This document shows, piece after piece, positions 1-7,483 of a stretch of DNA of 64,000 bases. The translations under genes and the position numbers were made by a program. The stretch lies in contig NZ_CP073346.1 of the NCBI RefSeq assembly GCF_024397895.1, positions 558,001 through 622,000 of the forward strand, given 5' to 3'. The first letter of the stretch is position 1; every line of letters starts with the position of its first letter. The stretch is from Pseudomonas benzenivorans. Its GTDB lineage: Bacteria > Pseudomonadota > Gammaproteobacteria > Pseudomonadales > Pseudomonadaceae. A model generated the notes under the pieces. It was not told the origin of the DNA. It saw only the letters and a list, made by a program, of their open reading frames with translations, and did not search any database.

Positions 1-67
1 AGCGCCTGTGCTCACCCCGCTGCGGGGTGGAGCCGCTCAGGGATGTGACCCTGAGTCTCTAGGCCAG

Positions 68-99
68 CAGCTGAGCCGGCGCTGCCGCCGGCTCAGCTG
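68..99. terminator. Perfect 13-bp hairpin, possible terminator
   Basis: Bases 68-80 and 87-99 are perfect inverted repeats (arm CAGCTGAGCCGGC) around a 6-base loop. No T-run follows on either strand, so it may be a terminator of an upstream gene outside the window or a structural element of the leader in front of ardA. The rest of 1-282 holds further short GC-rich inverted repeats but no gene that I can support. Confidence 0.4.
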
Positions 100-282
100 A
101 CAGAAGCGGGGGTTCTTGCCCCCTCAAAATCAAGAAAAATAGACGGTTTCCACCCGGCCGCTGTGCGGGGTGGAGCCTCCGCGATTTTTCCTGATTTTTT
201 CACCACCGCCTTAGTCGCCCTAGTCGGCAGGGGTTCATGCGCAGCGCAAGCGCAGAACCCGGAAGACCAAGGAGCGAAAGCC

Positions 283-795
283 ATGAGCGAAGAAATCAGG
301 ATCTTTGTAGCCGACCTGGCCGCCTACAACGCCGGTCACCTGCATGGCGTCTGGATCGATGCCACCCTGGAGCTGGACGCCATCCGGGCGCAGGTCGACG
401 CCATGCTGGCAGCCTCGCCGGTCGAGGGTGCGGAGGAATACGCCATCCACGACTTCGAGGGCTTCGACGGCTATCGCCTCGGTGAATACGCAGGCCTGGA
501 GAGCGCCCACGAGATCGCTTGCTTTATCGAGGAGTACCCCGCGTTCGGCGGCGCCCTGCTCGCCCATTTCAACGACCTGGAGCAGGCGCGCAAGGCGGCC
601 GAGGAAGACTACTGCGGCTGCTACGCCTCGCTGGCCGACTACGCCCAGGAACTGACCGAGGAGACCACCAGCATTCCGCCGCACCTGGCTATGTACATTG
701 ACTACCGCGCCATGGCTCGCGACATGGAGTACAGCGGCGACGTGTTTACCCTGGAGACCGGCTTCGAGCAGATGCACGTGTTCTGGAATCGCTAG
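283..795 (+). CDS. ardA: ArdA-type antirestriction protein
   Basis: This 170-residue acidic protein matches the ArdA family in length and in its start (IFVADLAAYNAGHLHGVWID), a pattern typical of ArdA domain 1. ArdA proteins mimic B-form DNA and block type I restriction enzymes, which protects incoming conjugative DNA in the new host. The sequence is rich in Asp and Glu throughout, as expected for a DNA mimic. The ATG at 283 is chosen because the family begins near this residue; an in-frame ATG at 163 would add 40 residues unlike ArdA. It stands alone at the left of the visible ICE, about 0.5 kb before the next gene. Confidence 0.88.
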   Translation: MSEEIRIFVADLAAYNAGHLHGVWIDATLELDAIRAQVDAMLAASPVEGAEEYAIHDFEGFDGYRLGEYAGLESAHEIACFIEEYPAFGGALLAHFNDLEQARKAAEEDYCGCYASLADYAQELTEETTSIPPHLAMYIDYRAMARDMEYSGDVFTLETGFEQMHVFWNR

Positions 796-1300
796 ACCAG
801 CGGAAGGCACCGGGGCGACCCGGTGCCATGTTTTCTGCGCCCCTGTCCTGCCGGCCACCCGCGCGCCCCACCCAGGAGGCCGATGCTCGGGTGCAGGCGC
901 CCGACGATCAGCCTGAAGCCGTCGCCCTGTGGGGATGCTGATTCAGACCGTTACAGTCTTACGTCTTTGCCCAAATCCGTAGATCCGCTTCTCCGGATTT
1001 ACGGATCTGTGGGGATGCGGATTTACGCTTCTACGGATTTACGGAAATCCGTGAATGCGTAGTTCAGGTTTTACAGAAAGCCGTAGAACCGTAACTACGT
1101 AGCCCCACGCGCTCGGTTCGTCACGCAGGTGCTTGTGGCTGGTGGTCGCTCGCGTAAGTGGGCGTACTCGGTCTGCGCCCAGACCTTGCGGGTCTCAATC
1201 CACGCCCCTCATGCCTTCGCATTCGCTCTGACCCAACCCAGCATGATCAACCACGACGAGTGCCGCACGGTGCTCCTCCCACGTCAACGGAGGACACCCC
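796..1300. other. Non-coding gap with a repeat cluster
   Basis: No convincing gene lies here. The first 130 bases are GC-rich without clear structure. Bases about 927-1110 hold the AAATCCGT/ACGGATTT repeat cluster listed separately. A good ribosome site (AACGGAGGA) precedes the HTH gene at 1301. Confidence 0.6.
927..1110. repeat. AAATCCGT / ACGGATTT repeat cluster
   Basis: The phrase CTGTGGGGATGC occurs at 927 and again at 1007, each followed by several copies of a short motif. AAATCCGT is at 973-980 and 1045-1052, and ACGGATTT at 1033-1040. Bases 1033-1052 form a perfect 8-bp palindrome with a 4-base spacer (ACGG). Near-copies occur at about 992-1005 and 1018-1027. The motif appears twice more inside trbI at 42,856-42,863 and 42,872-42,879. 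Such clusters commonly bind a regulator, a partition protein or a replication protein; which of these applies is unknown. Confidence 0.6.
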
Positions 1301-1672
1301 ATGCCGTACTCACCGGAATTAGCTCGTCACCCGCATCGCCTTGATCTCGACGCCCCGCTGCACCGCAAAGCCGGCCCCACGGCCCACGCCATGAGCCCCC
1401 TAGATCGCGCCAGTGAAGCGCTCACGCCCCAGGCCTGCCCTGCCCCGCGCTACCTCACCAACCACGAAGCCGCGGCCTTCCTGCGCCTGTCGCCGCGCAC
1501 GCTGGAGAAGCAACGGGTGATCGGCGGTGGACCGCGCTTTCACAAGTTCGGCCGGCGGGTGATGTATGCGCTCACCGATCTCGAGGCCTGGGCCGGTGAA
1601 CGCAGTTTCGAGACCACCTTCGACCCCGAGTACCTCGACCGCCACCCGGGAGCCCAGCGTGATGAACAGTGA
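1301..1672 (+). CDS. Excisionase-like helix-turn-helix protein (HTH_17/MerR-like)
   Basis: This 123-residue protein has a small winged-helix/HTH domain at residues 51-95 with the typical phrase LTNHEAAAFLRLSPRTLEKQ and a later YALTDLEAW. Such proteins are close to AlpA/Xis-type regulators and occur next to repA in Tn4371-like ICEs. The ATG at 1301 is chosen for its strong ribosome site 7 bases upstream; an ATG at 1391 would keep the whole domain and cannot be ruled out. The stop overlaps a GTG of the next gene, so it is probably co-transcribed with repA. A role in control of replication or excision is inferred. Confidence 0.75.
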   Translation: MPYSPELARHPHRLDLDAPLHRKAGPTAHAMSPLDRASEALTPQACPAPRYLTNHEAAAFLRLSPRTLEKQRVIGGGPRFHKFGRRVMYALTDLEAWAGERSFETTFDPEYLDRHPGAQRDEQ

Positions 1673-1683
1673 AGCCCTCGCCC

Positions 1684-2511
1684 ATGAATCGCGACGTACG
1701 TGTCCTGCCTGCACAGAGCGGGCAACTGGAACTGTTTCGTGCCCTGCCGGGCGATCTGGCACCGCGCGACGCCCAGGACCTGATGGCGCACCCGTTCTTC
1801 TCCCTGGCCAAGTCACGCCGTACCGTGCCCATCGACTTTCGCTCGGGCGAGGTGAGGGTGCGCGTGGAGGGCACCCTGGAGCATGGCATCGCCACGATCT
1901 GGGATGCCGACATCCTGATCTGGGCGGCCAGCCAGCTGATCGAGGCACGAGACGCGGGCATCCCCACCTCGCGGCTGATGCGCGCGACGCCCTACCAGAT
2001 CCTGCGCTTCATCGGCCGCGGCACCTCGCTGCGCGACTACCAGCGCCTGAAGGCCGCCCTGGATCGACTGCAGTCCACCAGCGTGGCCACCTCGCTCCGC
2101 GCGCCCAGCGGCCGACGCCTGCACCGCTTTTCCTGGATCAACGAGTGGAAGGAGCTGGCTGCGGCGAATGGCCGGCCGCTGGGCATCGAGCTGATCCTGC
2201 CGGACTGGTTCTACCGCGGGGTGCTGGATCAGGCCCTGGTGCTGACCATCGACCCGGCCTACTTCCGCCTCACCGGCGGCATCGAGCGCTGGCTGTACCG
2301 CCTGGTGCGCAAGCACGGCGGCAAGCAGAAGGACGGCTGGCAGTTCGACTTTCGCCACCTGTACCGCAAGTCGGGGAGCTCGGCGCGCTATTCGGACTTC
2401 GCCAAGGATCTGCGCGTGCTGGCCGTTCGTCAGTCGCTGCCGGGGTATCGCCTGGAGGTTGTGCGCCTGTGTCCCTCGACCGAACTGCTGAGCTTCCGGG
2501 CCGTGCCGTAG
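1684..2511 (+). CDS. repA: Replication initiator protein A (RPA family)
   Basis: This protein of about 275 residues fits the plasmid replication initiator RPA family (PF10134 as I recall it): an N-terminal DLMAHPFFSLAKSRR phrase, a central HRFSWINEW segment and winged-helix-like regions. The three iterons just downstream (2551-2614) support an initiator role. In ICEs it would let the excised circle replicate and keep it from being lost. A GTG at 1669, overlapping the stop of the upstream gene, is an alternative start that would add five residues. The next gene, parA, points to a plasmid-like maintenance module repA-oriV-parA. Confidence 0.88.
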   Translation: MNRDVRVLPAQSGQLELFRALPGDLAPRDAQDLMAHPFFSLAKSRRTVPIDFRSGEVRVRVEGTLEHGIATIWDADILIWAASQLIEARDAGIPTSRLMRATPYQILRFIGRGTSLRDYQRLKAALDRLQSTSVATSLRAPSGRRLHRFSWINEWKELAAANGRPLGIELILPDWFYRGVLDQALVLTIDPAYFRLTGGIERWLYRLVRKHGGKQKDGWQFDFRHLYRKSGSSARYSDFAKDLRVLAVRQSLPGYRLEVVRLCPSTELLSFRAVP

Positions 2512-2550
2512 ACGGCACGGGGATAACTTCGGGAAAAGCTGTGAATTCAG

Positions 2551-2614
2551 TCGTGCTATCAGGCGCAAGCGGACTCGTGCTATCGGGCGCATCACTATCG
2601 TGCCATCAGGCGCA
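2551..2614 (+). repeat. Three iterons, candidate oriV
   Basis: Three direct copies of TCGTGCYATCRGGCGCA lie at 2551-2567, 2575-2591 and 2598-2614, so the start-to-start spacing is 24 and 23 bases, about two helical turns. They sit directly after the repA gene. An AT-rich stretch with repeated TTAACT/AACTTA steps follows at about 2658-2695. Iterons beside an AT-rich unwinding region are the usual layout of a replication origin. The short stretch 2696-2755 probably holds the parA promoter. Confidence 0.75.
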
Positions 2615-2755
2615 CAAACTCCTCTGCAGGCCACGGCTGGCGCGGCATTCAGCCTCCCTTAACTTAACTAACTTAAAAGCTCTAACTTGTTATTGGGGCA
2701 GCGCCCGATTGTGGACAGGTGCTGATTGGGGCGGTTTGGCCGGGGAGAAACGGCC

Positions 2756-3394
2756 ATGATCCTCGCCCTGCTCAACCAGAAAGGCGGGGTCGGCAAGACC
2801 ACCCTGGCCACCCATATCGCCGGCGAACTGGCCTTGCGCGGCCACAACGTCATCCTGCTCGATGCCGACCCCCAGGGCTCGGCCCTGGACTGGACCCAGC
2901 GACGCAGCCAGCAAGGCTTGCCCCGGCTTTTCGGCGCCGTCGGCCTGGCCCGCGAAACGCTGCACCAGGAGGCGCCGGAGCTGGCCCGCCGTGCCGACCA
3001 CCTGATCATCGACGGGCCACCGCGCATCGCCGCCCTCGCCCGCTCGGCGTTGCTGGCGGCAGATCGCGTGTTGATCCCGGTGCAGCCCAGCCCCTACGAC
3101 CTGTGGGCCAGCGCGGAGATGGTCAACCTGATCCGCGAGGCGCAGCTGTTCAGGCCTGCGCTGCGCGCGGCCTTCGCCATCAACCGCCGCGTCAGCACCA
3201 CGGTGATCGGCCGCGAGGCGCGCGGCGCCTTGGCCGAGCAACCGCTGCCGGCGCTGCAGGCCGAGGTGTGCCAGCGCATCGTCTTCGTCGAGAGCGTTGC
3301 GGCCGGTCGCCTGGCCCGTGAACTGGCACCGGACAGCGCCGCCGCGCGCGAGGTCACCAGCCTGGTCGACGAGCTGCTGGGGTGGTCAACATGA
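2756..3394 (+). CDS. parA: ParA-family partition ATPase
   Basis: This 212-residue protein begins with a deviant Walker A box (QKGGVGKTTL, residues 8-17), has the LLDADPQGSALDW segment near residue 40 and IDGPP near residue 85, all marks of a ParA/MinD-type ATPase. It would position or stabilise the circular form of the ICE. The ATG at 2756 is set by the ParA start MILALLNQKGG. Its stop overlaps the start of the next gene (ATGA), so the two are translationally coupled. No full-length ParB is adjacent; the small downstream protein may serve as partner. Confidence 0.92.
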   Translation: MILALLNQKGGVGKTTLATHIAGELALRGHNVILLDADPQGSALDWTQRRSQQGLPRLFGAVGLARETLHQEAPELARRADHLIIDGPPRIAALARSALLAADRVLIPVQPSPYDLWASAEMVNLIREAQLFRPALRAAFAINRRVSTTVIGREARGALAEQPLPALQAEVCQRIVFVESVAAGRLARELAPDSAAAREVTSLVDELLGWST

Positions 3395-3633
3395 GCGGCA
3401 AGCGCATCGGTATCGGTGCACGCCCGCTGGCCGATCCGCAGGCCGAGGCCTGGATACGCCAGGGCGCTGCCATCGACCCCAGCAAGGCCGCACGCTACAC
3501 GGCGCGGCTGACACTGGACGTGACGCCGGCACTGCGCACGCGCATCAAGCTGGCGGCGTTCAATCGCGGCGTAACGGTGGCGCAGCTGCTGCGCGAGGTG
3601 CTGGAGCGGGAATACCCGGAGGCCAGGTCATGA
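3391..3633 (+). CDS. Small ParA-linked protein, probable ribbon-helix-helix partner
   Basis: This 80-residue basic protein overlaps parA by 4 bases and traF by 4 bases. Its C-terminal half (YTARLTLDVTPALRTRIKLAAFNRGVTVAQLLREVLEREYP) has the strand-helix-helix pattern of a ribbon-helix-helix DNA-binding fold. From position and fold it is probably the centromere-binding partner or autoregulator of ParA. I do not recognise a named family, and the N-terminal 30 residues are without clear features. Confidence 0.7.
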   Translation: MSGKRIGIGARPLADPQAEAWIRQGAAIDPSKAARYTARLTLDVTPALRTRIKLAAFNRGVTVAQLLREVLEREYPEARS

Positions 3634-4157
3634 GGCCGAGTACTCGTCGCACGCGCTGGCCCCTGGCGCTGCTCGCCGGCAGTCTGGTTGCCCTGGCTTG
3701 GGCGGCGCTCGCAACCTCGCCGCCATGGCTGGTCTACAACGCTTCCGACAGCGTACCCATCGGCTGGTATCGCATCACACCAACCGGCACGGTTGCAGCC
3801 GGCGATCTGCTGCTGGTTCGCTTGCCAGCAGAGGCGATGACGCTGGCAGCGCAGCGGGGCTATCTACCGGCGAACGTGCCGCTGCTGAAGACCGTGGCGG
3901 CGGTCGCGCCACAGAAGGTGTGCGTGCAAGGCAGCCAGGTGCGCATCGATGGCGAGCTAGTGGCCAGGCGCTTGCGACGAGATCGACAGGGTCGCGCGCA
4001 GCCAGCCTGGACAGGTTGCCGGCACCTGGTTGGCGATGAACTGTTCCTGCTTAGCACCATCAACCCGGAGTCGTTCGACAGCCGCTACTTCGGCCCGGTG
4101 CCTGTCGACGCGGTAATCGGCCAAGCGCAGCCCTTGTGGTTGGAGTCGCGTCGATGA
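3630..4157 (+). CDS. traF: TraF-type conjugal signal peptidase (S26 family)
   Basis: This 175-residue protein has a single membrane segment at residues 10-28 and then the S26 pattern SVPIGWYRI, which contains the catalytic Ser, and LLKTVAAV with the general-base Lys. In IncP plasmids TraF processes the TrbC prepilin, removing C-terminal residues so that the pilin can be cyclised. The trbC gene of this element lies at 35,364. The ATG overlaps the stop of the small parA-linked gene, so it is expressed with the maintenance genes, as usual in Tn4371-like elements. Confidence 0.88.
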   Translation: MRPSTRRTRWPLALLAGSLVALAWAALATSPPWLVYNASDSVPIGWYRITPTGTVAAGDLLLVRLPAEAMTLAAQRGYLPANVPLLKTVAAVAPQKVCVQGSQVRIDGELVARRLRRDRQGRAQPAWTGCRHLVGDELFLLSTINPESFDSRYFGPVPVDAVIGQAQPLWLESRR

Positions 4158-4507
4158 GCCGGTCGTTTCCAGGTCGATCCGCCTGCCGACTCTGCGTGCT
4201 CAGCGTGCGCAATCGCGCGCCGCCACTCTCTCGGCAGCGCTGCCCTTGCGCACCGGATCGGACACTCGTCGGCACGCAACCTGATCACCCTGATCAACCA
4301 CCCGGGACAGGCCAAGGCAGGGGAAAAACGGAGGGCAAGATAAAAGGGGGCGGCACTTCGTGGCCCTGGAAAGCAGTCTGCACGGGGGTTGGAGACGGCA
4401 CAGAGCCTGCTTTTCAAGGTGCCGCGATCGTGTTCAGCCCGCATCACCACTGGCCTACGAGCGTGCCTGGCACGCCGCACTGCGATCAACTTGGAGGAGT
4501 CATCAGC
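4158..4507. other. 350-bp gap before the relaxase gene, probable oriT region
   Basis: There is no gene here. The gap holds short repeats (CTGATCA twice at about 4280-4297) and a purine-rich tract at 4318-4350. On the minus strand bases 4335-4342 read TATCTTGC, which fits the YATCYTGY nick consensus of IncP/VirD2-type relaxases. A good ribosome site (GGAGGAG) precedes the ATG at 4508. The origin of transfer is commonly next to the relaxase gene, so an oriT here is likely although the nick itself is only a candidate. Confidence 0.45.
4335..4342 (-). other. Candidate nic site (TATCTTG/C)
   Basis: The minus strand reads CCTTTTATCTTGCCCTCC across this point. That matches the form YATCYTG/Y known from IncP, IncI and Ti-plasmid nick sites, with a pyrimidine-rich strand around it. 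It lies about 170 bases upstream of a VirD2-like relaxase gene. Eight-base matches occur by chance, so this remains tentative. Confidence 0.35.
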
Positions 4508-6457
4508 ATGAGCAAGGAACGCGATCAGCATGGCGAAGAACGCGTCCGCCCCCGGCCAGGGGCACCGAAGCAACGCGGCCAGACTTACCTCAACCAGGTG
4601 TTGCGCCAGGCGAACAAGGCCGGTACCGGCAAGCCGCGCAAGGCAGGCCACCAACCCGGCGCCCGTCTCGGTCGCGGCCATGTCGCCGCCCGCTTCAGCG
4701 CCCAGCAACTGTCGCCCAACGCCCGCCGCGTCACCATCAAGACCCGCCTGGTCAACCTGCGCCAGGCAGGCAAGCGCTCGACTGCCAGCCACCTGCGTTA
4801 CATCGAGCGCGATGGTGTCAGCCGCGAGGGCGATCCGGGCCGAGCCTACGGCCCGCTGACCGACCAGGCCGACGTCGAAGCCTTCGAAGAGCGCGGTCGG
4901 GAAGACCGCCACCAGTTCCGCTTCATCGTCTCGCCCGAGGACGCCGAGCAACTCGACGACCTGCGCACTTACACCCGCCATCTGATGAGCCGCATGGAAG
5001 CCGACCTGGGTACGCGTCTCGACTGGGTGGCGGTGGATCACTGGAACACCGACAACCCGCACACCCACATCGTCCTGCGCGGCAAGGACGACACCGGCAA
5101 AGACCTGGTGATCGCCCGCGACTACATCGCCGAAGGCATGCGTAACCGCGCCGCCGAACTGGCCACGGAGTGGCTCGGCCCGCGCACCGAACTGGAGATC
5201 CAGCAGGGCCTGCAACGCGAGGTTCAGCAGGAGCGCTTCACCAGCCTGGATCGCCCCCTGCTGCGCGCACGCCAAGCCGGCGTATTGAGCTTGAAGATGC
5301 TCGCCAACCATCCGCGCCGGCAGCTGCTGATCGGTCGCCTGCAGCACCTGCAGCGGCTGGATCTGGCCCATGAAGTTCGACCTGGACAATGGCTCATGCA
5401 TGACGACGCCGAGGCGACCCTACGGGCCCTGGGTGAACGCGGCGATATCGTGCGTGCGCTGCAGCGCGCCATGGGCGGTACGCAGCGCGAGCTGCCGGTC
5501 TTCGAGCCGGGTGCCAGCCACTCTGCCGTGGTCGGTCGGGTGGTGGCCAAGGGGCTGGCCGATGAGCTGCACGACCGTGGTTACCTGGTGGTGGATGGTC
5601 TCGACGGCAGGGCCCACTACCTGGACCTGCCGGCCCACACGCAGCTGGCCGACTACCCCATCGGTGCAGTGGTCGAGGCGCGCAGTCCGAGCGAGCCGCG
5701 CACCGTGGATCGCACTATTGCTGCGCTGGCGGTGAACGGTATTTACCGCAGCGACCAGCACCTGGCACTGGCCAAGTCGCAGGCCAGCGAGGGGCATTCC
5801 CCAGAGGCCCTGGTCGAACGTCACATCCGGCGCCTGGAAGCCTTGCGCCGGGCCGGCATCGTCGAGCGGCTGGCCGACGATGTCTGGCGCATGCCTGCGG
5901 ACTTACCGGAGCAAGGCCGGCAGCATGATGCCCGCCGCCTGGGCGAGGTCGCGGTGGAGCTGCGCACGCCGCTGCCGGTGGAGCAACAGGTGCGTGCTGT
6001 CGGTGCGACCTGGCTGGACCAGCAGTTGCTTGGCGGCAGTCTGGTACTGAATGACAAGGGCTTCGGAGCCGAGGTGCGTGAAGCCTTGAGGCAGCGTGCC
6101 GACTTCCTGGCGGAACTGGGCCTGGCCGAGCGCCAGGATCAACGCGTCGTGCTGGCACGCAACCTGCTGGCCACCCTGCGTGGTCGGGAGCTGACGACGG
6201 CGGCCCTGGATATCTCGAACCAGACGGGTATGCAGTACCGCCCCGCGATTGAGGGCGAACGGGTCAGCGGGGTTTACCGGCGCAGCGTGCAACTGGTCAG
6301 CGGGCGTTTCGCCCTGCTCGATGACGGCATTGGCTTCAGCCTGGTGCCCTGGAAGCCGGTGATCGAGCCCAAGCTCGGACAAAGTCTGTCTGCCGTAGTG
6401 CAGGGCAACGGCGTGTCCTGGCAACTGGGCCGCCAGCGCGGCCCGTCGATTGGTTGA
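4508..6457 (+). CDS. DUF3363/VirD2-type relaxase
   Basis: This 649-residue protein is the mobilisation nuclease of the ICE. The N-terminal part has the relaxase pattern: SHLRYIERDG around residue 98, the RFIVSPEDAEQ segment, and the metal-binding NPHTHIVLRG around residue 185. The C-terminal two thirds match the DUF3363 region of Tn4371-type relaxases. It should nick oriT, stay attached to the 5' end and lead the strand to the TraG/Trb channel. The start at 4508 follows a GGAGGAG site; an open frame continues upstream to 4136 but has no relaxase-like sequence there. Cargo starts directly after its stop. Confidence 0.92.
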   Translation: MSKERDQHGEERVRPRPGAPKQRGQTYLNQVLRQANKAGTGKPRKAGHQPGARLGRGHVAARFSAQQLSPNARRVTIKTRLVNLRQAGKRSTASHLRYIERDGVSREGDPGRAYGPLTDQADVEAFEERGREDRHQFRFIVSPEDAEQLDDLRTYTRHLMSRMEADLGTRLDWVAVDHWNTDNPHTHIVLRGKDDTGKDLVIARDYIAEGMRNRAAELATEWLGPRTELEIQQGLQREVQQERFTSLDRPLLRARQAGVLSLKMLANHPRRQLLIGRLQHLQRLDLAHEVRPGQWLMHDDAEATLRALGERGDIVRALQRAMGGTQRELPVFEPGASHSAVVGRVVAKGLADELHDRGYLVVDGLDGRAHYLDLPAHTQLADYPIGAVVEARSPSEPRTVDRTIAALAVNGIYRSDQHLALAKSQASEGHSPEALVERHIRRLEALRRAGIVERLADDVWRMPADLPEQGRQHDARRLGEVAVELRTPLPVEQQVRAVGATWLDQQLLGGSLVLNDKGFGAEVREALRQRADFLAELGLAERQDQRVVLARNLLATLRGRELTTAALDISNQTGMQYRPAIEGERVSGVYRRSVQLVSGRFALLDDGIGFSLVPWKPVIEPKLGQSLSAVVQGNGVSWQLGRQRGPSIG

Positions 6458-6473
6458 GAACAGGCGCCGGGGC

Positions 6474-7328
6474 CTATACCAGTGCCGGCTCCTGCTGCAG
6501 CCACTGCTCGAAGGCTCCGCTTTGCGGCAAGCCCTCCTTCGCCGCGTAATACACCAGGCGCAGGTGGCGATCCTCGTCGATGGTCAATGTGGTGTGCTCG
6601 AAGTCGACCGGGCCGACGCCCTGGATGTGCAGGTGACGGACACCTTGGCAGGGGCCGTGGATGTCCTGCTGCCGCCACCAGGCCCTGAAGTCGGGCGAAG
6701 CCTTCTCCAGGTCCTTCACCAGGGCGACGATGTCCGGGTCCTGGGTCGCGCGCACGAAGTCGCGGCGAAAGCTCGAGAGGATCTGCAGCGCCTGCTCTTC
6801 CCAGGGGTTGAACAGCTCGCGCATCGCTTGCGCAGTGAACAGCAGCCACAACAGGTTGCGCCGTTCTGCCGGCTGCGCCGAGAAACCGAAGAGCCGATCC
6901 GCCGCGGCGTTCCAGGCCAGCACATCCCAACGCAGGTTGAGCACGTAGGCCGGCCGTGACGGCAGGTCGCCCATCAGCCGGTGGATCAGCGGCGGCACCA
7001 CGCACCAGGTGCGCCCCGGCTCTGGCGGCAAGCGCTGGTGGGCCAACAGGAACAGGTGCCGGCGCTCGGTCGCGTCGAGCTTGAGCGTGCGCGAGAGGTT
7101 GTCGAGGAAGCTGGCGGACACGCTGATGTCCCGCCCCTGTTCCAGCCAGGTGTACCAGGACAGTCCCACCCCCGCCAAAGCGGCGACCTCCTCACGGCGC
7201 AGCCCCGGTGTGCGCCGCCGACTGCCGGCGGGCAACCCCACCTCTTCCGGCGAGATGCGCTCACGGCGGCTGCGCAGGAACTCGGCCAGCTCCGTCCGGG
7301 TGCGCTCGAGTGTGCGCGATGCGCTCAT
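6474..7328 (-). CDS. XRE-family regulator with MmyB-like ligand domain
   Basis: This 284-residue protein has an N-terminal HTH (RTPGLRREEVAALAGVGLSWYTWLEQG) followed by the MmyB-type domain with the usual WDVLAWNAAADRLF and PWEEQALQILSSFRRDFV phrases. Regulators of this type often control a divergent operon, and the domain is thought to bind a small lipid-like or metabolite ligand. The ATG at 7328 follows a GGAGG site. It is divergent from the ALA-synthase-like gene, with a 155-bp shared promoter region, so it is the likely specific regulator of the biosynthetic cluster. Confidence 0.85.
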   Translation of the reverse strand: MSASRTLERTRTELAEFLRSRRERISPEEVGLPAGSRRRTPGLRREEVAALAGVGLSWYTWLEQGRDISVSASFLDNLSRTLKLDATERRHLFLLAHQRLPPEPGRTWCVVPPLIHRLMGDLPSRPAYVLNLRWDVLAWNAAADRLFGFSAQPAERRNLLWLLFTAQAMRELFNPWEEQALQILSSFRRDFVRATQDPDIVALVKDLEKASPDFRAWWRQQDIHGPCQGVRHLHIQGVGPVDFEHTTLTIDEDRHLRLVYYAAKEGLPQSGAFEQWLQQEPALV

Positions 7329-7483
7329 CCGATTACCTCCAGTAACAGTATAAACAGTCAAATTGTAACCCTCATAGAACCAAAGAAGAATAGCCCTCCC
7401 TGACCGCAAAAGCGCGCGCCAGGGCTACTTCTGCATGAGGAAAGACACAACGACGTGTCATCAATCGCTAAGGAGATAAACGG

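Noticed and set aside
1185..1215. CRISPR-repeat-like phrase CTCAATCCACGCCCC
   Set aside because: It occurs once only, with no array and no cas genes.
4085..5401. Long minus-strand open frame opposite traF and the relaxase
   Set aside because: It is a high-GC shadow of the relaxase gene, without any family motif.
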